Below, piece after piece: positions 24,879 to 32,110 of a DNA stretch of 64,000 bases. Under the pieces are notes generated by a model, which ran no database searches, was not told the DNA's origin, and worked only from the letters and a program-made list of their open reading frames with translations. Location: positions 18,053-82,052 of the forward strand of contig NZ_JALGYW010000019.1 in assembly GCF_023111095.1 (NCBI RefSeq), given 5' to 3'. Position numbers and translations under genes: made by a program. How positions within the stretch are numbered: the first letter of the stretch is position 1; the number at the start of each line of letters is the position of its first letter. This DNA comes from Maribellus sp. YY47. Lineage in GTDB: Bacteria; Bacteroidota; Bacteroidia; Bacteroidales; Prolixibacteraceae.

Positions 24879-26636
24879 ATGCGTTGGATTCAAAACAGAG
24901 CTAAACACATCGTCCATTTAGCAATGGGATTGACTATTGTTCCACTTTTAATTATTGGTTTCTTCGGAAATATAAAATCGGTTGATAGCAATAAAGAAGA
25001 AAACGGACTATTGGTCTATGCTAATGAAACTGGCCAACCTTTTATTTTAAAGCTGGAAGGTAAAATGGAATTTTACTGGAATCAATTGCTCGATCCGGCC
25101 GATTTCAAAAATGATTTACTGGTCAAAAGACAGGACACATCATATTTCCCAAAAACCTGGAACGGAAAAATCATTGATGGACAAAAACTACCTGGCAGAG
25201 GATTTGCAACCTACCGCACCCAACTTTATTTTGACACTATTTGTCCGATGGCCATTCGCATAAATGATTATTGTAACTCCTATAAACTATGGTTGAACGG
25301 AACATTAATATCGCAGGCAGGGATTCCTGGAAAAAATGTTAAGGAAACGGTCCCGGCTAAGGTTAATTCATTAATAATCTTCACTCCGCATGAAGGAGCA
25401 AACGAATTGATTATTCAGACCGCTAATTTCAACGAAAAATACGGCGGATTCCGGCAACCTTTTTTAATCGGAACTGCTGATAAAGTGAATACAGTTCACA
25501 TTAAAAGACAGGTTATTGACAGTTTTTTGCTTGGCATAATTCTTTTTGCTTTTTTATACCATATTGAGTTTTATCTCTTTAATCCTCACCGAAAATCATT
25601 TCTGTATTTTGCCATTTTTGTCTTCTTAATGCTAGTACGTCAAACTTTATTGAGTAATATCTCTATTCTTGATCCGTTTCTACAAAAAAATATTTCTTTG
25701 TATTTAAAAACATCCGTTTTTTCCGTCTGGCTGGCTTCGCTTACCATTTTGCTCTTTTTTGAAGAATTTTTTCAAAAAGGAGTACCCAAAAAGATATTAA
25801 AAATCTATTCTGTATGGATCATCCTTTTTTGTGGATTTATCGTTATAGCTCCCTACTACTATGTTTCTGTCGCGGCTCATTTTTCCCAGTTTACGCTTAT
25901 TTTTGCCCTTTTATATCTGGTCTATTTACTATTTACTTCGATTGACAAAAATGAACAGTTAGAAATTAAAATTACTGTTGGCATTGTTTCATTTATTGTA
26001 TTTGTATTAATTGAAGCACTGATTTTTAATCGCCTTTTGTATTCTGTGTATACTCTCCAGTTTGGACTTGCATTTTTTATCATATTTGAATCGTATGCAT
26101 TAGGACTTGATTTTTCAAAAACCTATCAAAGCAATTTGGCACTGGCAAAAGAACTTGATGTGCAGAATAAAAACCTAAGAGATTTAGTGAAAGAAAAAAC
26201 AAAAGAAGTTCTCGAAGCAAAAGAGCGTGAAATTGTATCAACTCTCGTACAAAAATCCAAAACTGACTTACTCCTGAAAAATTTTACAGAAAGACTAAAC
26301 AAGTTAAAACTTGAAAACAAAGATGAACAAAGAGAGATTACAGATATAATAAAAACCAGTGAGCATACTTTTACCAACGATGAAACAGATAAATACCTTC
26401 TGCATTTTCGCAAAGTTTATCCGCAATTTATAGAAGGCCTTCAAAAAAATCATCCTTCACTTACTCAAAACGAATTAAAATTGTGTGGTTATCTGAAAAT
26501 TAATCTAAGCAACAAAGAAATTGCAAATATCTTACATGTTCAACCCGAGTCGGTAAGAAAAAGTATCACCCGGATGCGCAAGAAGATGGGATTAAAATCA
26601 AATAAAGAAATTACCTCATATTTTAACAAGCTCTAA
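24879..26636 (+). CDS. 7TM-DISM membrane receptor with cytoplasmic LuxR-type HTH
   Basis: 585 residues from ATG at 24879; the in-frame TTG at 24828 lies inside a -7-like promoter element and adds no family sequence. Order: an N-terminal membrane segment (AMGLTIVPLLIIGFF), an extracellular beta domain (FATYRTQLYFDTICPMAIRI, LWLNGTLISQAG) like 7TMR-DISM sensor domains, about seven membrane helices (~215-420), a coiled coil, and a C-terminal HTH (LSNKEIANILHVQPESVRKS). Such proteins are one-component membrane-bound transcription regulators; the ligand is probably a carbohydrate-like molecule. Divergent from the T9SS cargo gene, it may control the island, but that is inference. Confidence 0.82.
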   Translation: MRWIQNRAKHIVHLAMGLTIVPLLIIGFFGNIKSVDSNKEENGLLVYANETGQPFILKLEGKMEFYWNQLLDPADFKNDLLVKRQDTSYFPKTWNGKIIDGQKLPGRGFATYRTQLYFDTICPMAIRINDYCNSYKLWLNGTLISQAGIPGKNVKETVPAKVNSLIIFTPHEGANELIIQTANFNEKYGGFRQPFLIGTADKVNTVHIKRQVIDSFLLGIILFAFLYHIEFYLFNPHRKSFLYFAIFVFLMLVRQTLLSNISILDPFLQKNISLYLKTSVFSVWLASLTILLFFEEFFQKGVPKKILKIYSVWIILFCGFIVIAPYYYVSVAAHFSQFTLIFALLYLVYLLFTSIDKNEQLEIKITVGIVSFIVFVLIEALIFNRLLYSVYTLQFGLAFFIIFESYALGLDFSKTYQSNLALAKELDVQNKNLRDLVKEKTKEVLEAKEREIVSTLVQKSKTDLLLKNFTERLNKLKLENKDEQREITDIIKTSEHTFTNDETDKYLLHFRKVYPQFIEGLQKNHPSLTQNELKLCGYLKINLSNKEIANILHVQPESVRKSITRMRKKMGLKSNKEITSYFNKL

Positions 26637-26637
26637 C

Positions 26638-26863
26638 CACTAGTAATGCGGTACAGGTACTTTTGGGAAATGGCTTCGGCAGTCAACTCTCCGGTCTCCA
26701 TTTTTTGCTGAAGTTCGGCTACCGTGGTTTCATTTAACTCAAAATCGGTACGGTTTACTTTCACTGACGAAGACTCAGAACCTCCGGTACAGGCTGCTGC
26801 CCCGGATAAATCCAGCACCGATCTGCTAATCGCACTGGTTTAAAAAAAGGTACGTCGTTTCAG
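26638..26863 (-). pseudogene. Dead 5' fragment of the amidase gene
   Basis: Aligns closely with 12079-12306, the first ~75 codons of the intact amidase, through FELNETTVAELQQKMETGEL and LTAEAI. The start ATG has become CTG (26863-26861) and codon 8 AAA has become TAA. Downstream coding sequence is missing after ~26638, directly beside the stop of the 7TM regulator gene. Confidence 0.9.
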
Positions 26864-26902
26864 GTTTTAGTACTTAGCATTGAGTAATGAGACATTTCAA
26901 AT

Positions 26903-26955
26903 TTACTTCTCCTTATCCGGGTTTTTCTTTACAAAATCGGCCCGGTTTTAATCGT
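26903..26955 (-). pseudogene. Remnant of the ruvC 3' end
   Basis: The minus strand reads NRADFVKKNPDKEK-stop, against NWADFIKKNPAKVK-stop in the intact RuvC. It stands between the amidase fragment and EamA, in the order seen at 10.7-13.6 kb. The rest of ruvC and the 87-residue membrane-protein gene are gone. Confidence 0.8.
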
Positions 26956-26986
26956 AATTTGTGGCGATTCCCACTCAAAAAGCTGT

Positions 26987-27871
26987 TTAAATCTTCTTCC
27001 TATCCAACTGTTGAAGAAGCACGCCCGACACAATAAAAGCCAGGCCGATAAACGTAGTGACATAAATGGTTTCTTTCAGAATAAAATGAATAAACACCAG
27101 CGAAAGAAACGGCGCAAAAAACACAAGGTTCCCGATTTTGGCATTGCTGGTGGTCAGGTTCATGGCTTTGAGCCAAAGTACATAGGTAATTCCCACTTCA
27201 AAAACTCCGGTATAAACGATGGCGTAAAACCCGGTATTGAGCGTTATTCTGAACGAAGAGAAAAGCGCCATCACGGGCAAGAGGTAAACAAAACCGATGG
27301 CAAAATTCAGAAAGAGTTTCAGCACTTCGTCGCGGCGGTCGCGCACATTAAAGATCCAGTAGAGCGACCACAGCACCGAACTCCCCACCGCCAGGAAAAC
27401 GCCCAGCGGATTTGTGTTTCGGAACCCGTCGAAACCACCCTGCGACGAAATAAAAAACACCCCGGTAAAACTAACCATCAACGCCCCAAAGCTTATCCAG
27501 CCAATTTTTTGATTTAGCAGCGGCACCGACAATAATGCCAGCGTAATGGGCCAGATCATGTTCAAGGGTTGCGCCACCTGCGCCGGAAGCAGGGAGTAGG
27601 CTTTAAACAACACCAGGTAGTACAGCAAGGGATTGAAAGCGCCCATGAGCAACGAATGCGTCCATTGCCGCGGGGTTACCCGGGCGATTAAATGCACCTT
27701 CCGCTGAAACAGCAAAACCGCAAACAGCAACACAACCGTTACGGCCGATGCGTAAAAAATAACCTGGATAAAGTCGTATTCGGCCAAAGCCAGTTTAAAG
27801 GCGGTTGCCACGGTCGACCAAAACAACACGGCCAGGCCCGCATATAAATAAGATTTTACAGGTTGCGCCAT
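26987..27871 (-). CDS. EamA/DMT family transporter
   Basis: 294 residues from MAQPVKSYLYAGLAVLFW; an in-frame extension upstream has no family support. About ten hydrophobic helices form two EamA repeats (WSTVATAFKLALAEYDFIQV in the first; GSSVLWSLYWIFNVRDRRDE and TGVFEVGITYVLWLKAM in the second). Such inner-membrane transporters export metabolites; the substrate cannot be read from sequence. This is the intact copy of the gene whose 3' scrap lies at 13500-13576. Confidence 0.9.
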   Translation of the reverse strand: MAQPVKSYLYAGLAVLFWSTVATAFKLALAEYDFIQVIFYASAVTVVLLFAVLLFQRKVHLIARVTPRQWTHSLLMGAFNPLLYYLVLFKAYSLLPAQVAQPLNMIWPITLALLSVPLLNQKIGWISFGALMVSFTGVFFISSQGGFDGFRNTNPLGVFLAVGSSVLWSLYWIFNVRDRRDEVLKLFLNFAIGFVYLLPVMALFSSFRITLNTGFYAIVYTGVFEVGITYVLWLKAMNLTTSNAKIGNLVFFAPFLSLVFIHFILKETIYVTTFIGLAFIVSGVLLQQLDRKKI

Positions 27872-28147
27872 AAAGCTGATGATTAAAAACGCCAATGTAC
27901 AAAAAGAAAACCGGATGACCGTCGCCCCAAAAAAACGGGCAACACACAACGCAACTCATTGTACAGATGCTCCATAGCATAGTCGCAAGCCTTGATTTAT
28001 ATGTCTCAATTGCATTATCTTTTTTTTGAAATTCAGGATAACGGAAACCCTGTATACATGTTAAGGTACCTGGCAGCCGGAAGGGTGGCAGGGAAATATC
28101 CCCAAAAATTCCAGAGTACCCCAAATTTCAAATCAAATTTAAATCTT

Positions 28148-28615
28148 ATGGAAGACAGATTTTCTTTCCATTTAACCGATGAAGAAAAGGACCAGGTAAA
28201 CCAGGCCATCCAGGTACTGGCTACCGTACTGGAACCTAAGTTAATGACCCTTACGCCCGAAGAGCGTAAAGAGCTGCCCAAGATGGGCGATAAAACCGTG
28301 GCTTTTGTTGAAAAAGCGGTGGAATACGCGCAGGAATATCCGCAGTATATGCCTGCCTTTATTGATGTACCCGAAGCTACTGCCGACTTTGAGGCAGTAA
28401 AAGCCATTCGTACGTTTTTCACCCAGCTCGAACGCATCAGCAACGAGTTGGACGATAGTATGATCCTTGCCGGAAGCGAGGCCTACAGCGCATCGCTTTC
28501 GGTCTACAAAGTGCTGAAAAATGCGGCTACCATGGGGCAACCCGGCGCCAAAGAAGCAGTTGAAGAATTGGGGAAACGTTTTCCAAGAGGTAAGCGCATA
28601 CCCGATCCCCGTTAG
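28148..28615 (+). CDS. Conserved hypothetical protein, helical
   Basis: 155 residues starting MEDRFSFHLTDEEKDQVNQA; the upstream in-frame extension is not credible. It is mostly alpha-helical and charged, with LTPEERKELPKMGDKTVAFV and KAVEYAQEYPQYMPAFIDVP. I have the impression of similar short Bacteroidota proteins with the ELPKMGDKTVAFVEKA core, of no known function. No signal peptide or membrane segment. Confidence 0.75.
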   Translation: MEDRFSFHLTDEEKDQVNQAIQVLATVLEPKLMTLTPEERKELPKMGDKTVAFVEKAVEYAQEYPQYMPAFIDVPEATADFEAVKAIRTFFTQLERISNELDDSMILAGSEAYSASLSVYKVLKNAATMGQPGAKEAVEELGKRFPRGKRIPDPR

Positions 28616-28852
28616 CAGTTAATTATCCTTCCGTCTATCCTGAATTTTTCGCGGAAATAAGCTAAGCGCTGTGAGCTACAAGCCATGAGCTTCGAGTCGT
28701 TGGTAATTGATTATTGAATATTGCAAATTCAGCCTTCCAGTCCATCAACGAAAATGCGCGAATAAGCTAAGAGCTGCATGCTATTGTCAAAATGAAAAAC
28801 TGTTAAATTGCTAAGAGCTGTGAGCGAAGAGCAGGGAGCTCACCACTGGAAC

Positions 28853-28901
28853 CTGAACTCCAAACTCTGAACTCTGAACTTTGAACTCTGAACTCTGAAG
28901 C
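28853..28901. repeat. 8-bp tandem repeat
   Basis: About six units of a CTGAACTC/TGAACTCT-type 8-mer with few mismatches. It could be a slippage-prone microsatellite. Confidence 0.75.
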
Positions 28902-28927
28902 TAGCTCCGAACGAGATAAAGCTACCT

Positions 28928-29095
28928 TTAAACGAGAACTTTCTCCCTCAAAGCAAGAACAGGCTCACTTTAAATGAGAACAGGCTTGCAAAAAGTGAGA
29001 ACATCCTAACTTTCAACGAGAACTTCCTTGTAAAAAGTGAGAACTTTCTCACTAAAAACGAGAACATTCTAACTTTAAGCGAGAACAGGCTCACT
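28928..29095 (+). repeat. 21-bp tandem array, eight units, open reading frame
   Basis: Eight consecutive 21-bp units with core GAGAAC (AAGAAC in unit 2) in strict register. In the plus-strand frame each unit is a heptapeptide of pattern x-[NS]-[EK]-N-x-L-x: LNENFLP, QSKNRLT, LNENRLA, KSENILT, FNENFLV, KSENFLT, KNENILT, LSENRLT. The units differ mainly at places that keep the Asn/Glu and Leu positions. The frame continues to a stop at 29180-29182 but has no ATG upstream. Confidence 0.8.
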
Positions 29096-29384
29096 TTTTA
29101 CAAGCCTTTCGGGGGAAAAAGCGAGCTTAACGAGGGTTTTACTGAGAACCGCGAACTCGGGCCTGCGGTTTATGCCCGATAACACCCTGTAAAGAAAAGG
29201 CTTGGTTGAATTTCTGTTTATATTTAACCGTCAAATTATCAAAAACCGTTGAATACGCTTTACCACATAAAAACAGAGAGAAATTAGTAAAACATAAAAA
29301 GTGTCATTTACATGCCCATTTGGGTGTATGACAACACTTTTTAAAACGATAAAAGAGAAATAACAACGAGGATGATTCACACTA

Positions 29385-30301
29385 GTTACCAACCATAATA
29401 AAACCGAAAAACAACAAAAATGGAAAGTGAAATTAAAATTGGGAAAAAGATATTCATCAGAAATGCAGGAAAAGACGAATATTGGCTTCAAGACATTATT
29501 TATGAAAACCCAAAAATTATTGGACTTGGAGATTTAGTTGCGGTAAACAAAGAAAAAAAACAATCAAGTGGTGGGAGACTTGATATTCTGCTTAAAGAAC
29601 CCACTGATAATTCAATGTATGAAGTGGAAGTAATGCTTGGTGAAACAGATCCTTCACACATAATTCGCTCAATTGAGTACTGGGATAACGAAAAACGCAA
29701 ATATCCTCAAAGACAACATTTCTGTGTATTGATAGCAGAATCATTTGACAGAAGGTATTTTAATGTCATCCAATTAATGAGTTTAAATATTCCAATGATT
29801 GCAATTCAAGCAGATTTATTGGAGGTAAACGGAGATAAAATTTTAAATTTTTCAAAAATCATTGACATTTATACAGAACCCGAGGAAGATGAAGAAGACA
29901 CAAAACAAGTAAATGAATCGACTTGGAACGCAGACTCTCCCTGGACAAATCTAAATGCAAAAGAAATTTATGAATCATTAAAAGGCAAACACGATAGAAT
30001 TGACCTACGGTATACGCAAAGTTATATTAGCATAAATATTGACGGACGAAATGCTTATTGGCTGTGCAAGAGAATCAAACCAACTTCTGCACTTTTCTTT
30101 TCTGTCAAAGACGATGAAAAAGTTGAAGCAATTCAAAAGAAATTAAAAGAAAACGACATCGGTTATACATACAATAGATACAAAGAATTTATGCTAAATG
30201 TGGACATAAAATCCATCAAAAAGAACATTGAATTATTAAATGAAGTTCATGCTATCAGAAACAAAAAAGTGATTGATGATGAATAAATTACGGTTGGCAA
30301 C
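29385..30301. repeat. Short inverted repeats flanking an accessory gene
   Basis: GTTACCAACC at 29385-29394 and GGTTGGCAAC at 30292-30301 are inverted copies with 9 of 10 bases matching. They lie just outside the nuclease-like gene. The right arm is followed by AACAATTAAGCG and by ATTGCATTGCGGGG, a look I associate with gene-cassette junctions. An attC-type site is only a suggestion. Confidence 0.4.
29420..30286 (+). CDS. PD-(D/E)xK nuclease-like protein
   Basis: 288 residues, Lys/Glu-rich and AT-rich compared with its neighbours. The segment SSGGRLDILLKE followed by YEVEVMLGETDPSHIIRSIE fits a PD-(D/E)xK-type core (D in RLDIL, ExE in VEVM), resembling DUF91/NucS-like or restriction-type nuclease folds; the lysine is not obvious. 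The C-terminal ~100 residues (RYTQSYISINIDGRNAYWLC) look like a small separate domain. It stands alone with inverted flanks, so acquisition by transfer is likely. A defence role is possible but not shown. Confidence 0.6.
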   Translation: MESEIKIGKKIFIRNAGKDEYWLQDIIYENPKIIGLGDLVAVNKEKKQSSGGRLDILLKEPTDNSMYEVEVMLGETDPSHIIRSIEYWDNEKRKYPQRQHFCVLIAESFDRRYFNVIQLMSLNIPMIAIQADLLEVNGDKILNFSKIIDIYTEPEEDEEDTKQVNESTWNADSPWTNLNAKEIYESLKGKHDRIDLRYTQSYISINIDGRNAYWLCKRIKPTSALFFSVKDDEKVEAIQKKLKENDIGYTYNRYKEFMLNVDIKSIKKNIELLNEVHAIRNKKVIDDE

Positions 30302-30497
30302 AATTAAGCGTTCAACAAATTGTAAATTGCATTGCGGGGTTCGTGGTGTGTCGTTCGCTGGATTCTAGCAACATCGCTCCGTCCTACCGCACGGAACGCT
30401 CTCAGGTCTGGATAGCTATCGGGACGCAACGATAACTTGCAAGTGACTGCTGTGTTGTTTATAAAACCCTATCACATCGATGCAATAACACTTAATT

Positions 30498-30824
30498 TTA
30501 AAGATGAGATTCATCCATCGATTTTTCAAAAAGGATTCCTCCTTTGTACATTCCTTTTAGGATAGGATGAATTTCTTTACCAAGATCCGTTAAGCTGTAT
30601 TCCACTTTTGGCGGAACTTCCGGATAAACCGTTCGACGGATTAACCCGTCAGATTCCAGTTCTTTAAGCTGTTTGGTCAGCATGCGTTCGCTAATATCAG
30701 GCAAGAGTTTAACTAATTCGCTATACCTTTTGTCTCCCTGAAAAAGGTGAAGAACGATGGTTCCTTTTCGTTTACCTTTTACCACGTTTATAAATGTATC
30801 AATCGGGCAATAACTTTTTTTCAT
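30498..30824 (-). CDS. HxlR family transcriptional regulator
   Basis: 108 residues with the HxlR winged-helix signature: MKKSYCPIDTFINVVKGKRK, with Cys6 in the position used for redox or electrophile sensing in several family members, then RYSELVKLLPDISERMLTKQ and LKELESDGLI. Divergent from the quinone-oxidoreductase-like gene across 136 bp, the usual arrangement for a repressor and its target. Confidence 0.92.
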   Translation of the reverse strand: MKKSYCPIDTFINVVKGKRKGTIVLHLFQGDKRYSELVKLLPDISERMLTKQLKELESDGLIRRTVYPEVPPKVEYSLTDLGKEIHPILKGMYKGGILFEKSMDESHL

Positions 30825-30926
30825 TTTTTTTCTTCTCTCAAAGACTTGTAAATACTAAAAACAGCAATAAATGTTCGTATGTAAACCTTTTGTAAGTTAT
30901 TGACAAGCAAATTATTTATCCTGACA

Positions 30927-30936
30927 TTTGTACAAA
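30927..30936. promoter_or_regulatory. Candidate HxlR operator palindrome
   Basis: TTTGTACAAA is a perfect 10-bp palindrome 24 bp before the ATG of the oxidoreductase gene, in the divergent intergenic region. HxlR proteins bind as dimers to such sites. The assignment rests on position and symmetry alone. Confidence 0.4.
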
Positions 30937-30960
30937 AATAGATAAATTAAAAGACAAAAG

Positions 30961-31962
30961 ATGGTACAAAATAATTCTACATTTAAGGCATTTAGAGTGG
31001 AAGAGAAGGATGGGAATTTCGTTGGTTCTATTAAAGAAGTGGCCTTTAATCGGTTAAACGATAATGAAATTTTAGTAAGAGTACAATTCAGTTCCTTGAA
31101 CTATAAAGATGCATTGTCGGCTTCGGGAAACAAAGGAGTAACCAAAAATTATCCGCACACGCCCGGTATTGACGCGGCAGGTATAATAGAAGAATCGCAC
31201 AGTGCATTATTTAAAACGGGTGATAAAGTAATTGTTACCAGTTATGATTTAGGGATGAATACCGACGGCGGATTTGCAGAGTACATTCAAGTTCCGGCAG
31301 AATGGGCCGTAAAACTACCCGAAAAAATGACCCTGAAAGAGGCCATGATTTATGGCACTGCAGGATTAACAGCTGGAATATCCGTTTTAAGACTTACGGA
31401 ATTAATAAAACCGGAAGACGGAAAAATAGCGGTGTCGGGGGCAACAGGTGGCGTAGGCGCATTAAGCGTTGCTATACTGAATAAGTTAGGATATTCGGTA
31501 GTTGCAATAACAGGTAAGGAGACGGAAAGAGACTATTTAATGAACCTGGGAGCAAAAGAAATAATATTGCGAAGTGAGATCGAAAATTTTGATAAAAAAC
31601 CCTTGTTGAAACCTTTGTTTGCGGGGGCAATAGATACGGTCGGAGGTGTCATTCTCGAAAACATTATTAAATCAACCCATTCGATAGGCGTTGTAACTTG
31701 CTGCGGAAATGTTGCATCTCCCAAGTTGGATTTAACCGTCTTTCCCTTTATCCTTCGAGGTGTTACGCTTATTGGTATCGATTCGCAAAACTATCCGATG
31801 AAATACAGGGAAATAGTATGGAATAAGTTAGCCGATGAATGGAAGCCAAAACAATTAGAATATACCTGCAATGAAATTCAGCTAAAGGATTTACCCCATA
31901 AAATTGAATTAATGCTCAGCGGAAGATTAAAGGGAAGAACAATCCTGACTTTAGTTGAATAA
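30961..31962 (+). CDS. YhdH/AcuI-type acryloyl-CoA or quinone reductase
   Basis: 333-residue zinc-free medium-chain dehydrogenase. The family motifs are clear: SSLNYKDALSASGNKGV, NYPHTPGIDAAGI, the nucleotide-binding VSGATGGVGALSVAILNKLG, and CGNVASPKLDLTVFPFILRG. It uses NADPH; members reduce acryloyl-CoA or quinone-like electrophiles. With the divergent HxlR regulator it likely forms an electrophile-response pair. The true substrate cannot be read from sequence. Confidence 0.92.
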   Translation: MVQNNSTFKAFRVEEKDGNFVGSIKEVAFNRLNDNEILVRVQFSSLNYKDALSASGNKGVTKNYPHTPGIDAAGIIEESHSALFKTGDKVIVTSYDLGMNTDGGFAEYIQVPAEWAVKLPEKMTLKEAMIYGTAGLTAGISVLRLTELIKPEDGKIAVSGATGGVGALSVAILNKLGYSVVAITGKETERDYLMNLGAKEIILRSEIENFDKKPLLKPLFAGAIDTVGGVILENIIKSTHSIGVVTCCGNVASPKLDLTVFPFILRGVTLIGIDSQNYPMKYREIVWNKLADEWKPKQLEYTCNEIQLKDLPHKIELMLSGRLKGRTILTLVE

Positions 31963-32014
31963 ATACGCAATTCAATACGTGTAGCCGTTGCACACCCCCA
32001 ATAATTTTTAAGCG

Positions 32015-32077
32015 CCTGTTAAAACTACGAAGGGAAATAAGCTGTTTTTCGCACTTTTAACAGGTGTTTTTATTTTT
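32015..32077. terminator. Terminator after the oxidoreductase gene
   Basis: CCTGTTAAAA at 32015 pairs with TTTTAACAGG at 32055-32064 across a 30-base loop, followed by TGTTTTTATTTTT on the plus strand. The long loop makes it less than ideal, but the location suits both convergent genes. Confidence 0.65.
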
Positions 32078-32110
32078 AGTGATTGCCGGATTCTCCTAAA
32101 AAAAGATGCC

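Larger units (their letters stand above)
28616..29419. other. 800-bp repeat-rich intergenic region
   Basis: Contains scattered AAGCTAAGAGCTGTGAGC-like words (28655-28850), an 8-bp tandem array (28853-28901) and a 21-bp array (28928-29095). No conventional gene was found. A frame lacking ATG stays open from ~28886 to 29182 through the 21-bp array. The left inverted-repeat arm of the following accessory gene is at 29385-29394. Confidence 0.7.

Noticed and set aside
26633-26818. 61-codon frame as a functional small lipoprotein
   Set aside because: It is an internal piece of the duplicated amidase N-terminus whose true start codon is CTG and which has a stop at codon 8.
28655-28850. AGCTAAGAGCTGTGAGC-like words as an RNA gene or element end
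   Set aside because: Similar words occur elsewhere (35100-35135) without shared boundaries or a consistent fold; they look like simple intergenic repeat words.
28928-29095. 21-bp array considered as a CRISPR
   Set aside because: Units are contiguous with no unique spacers, and no cas genes are present.
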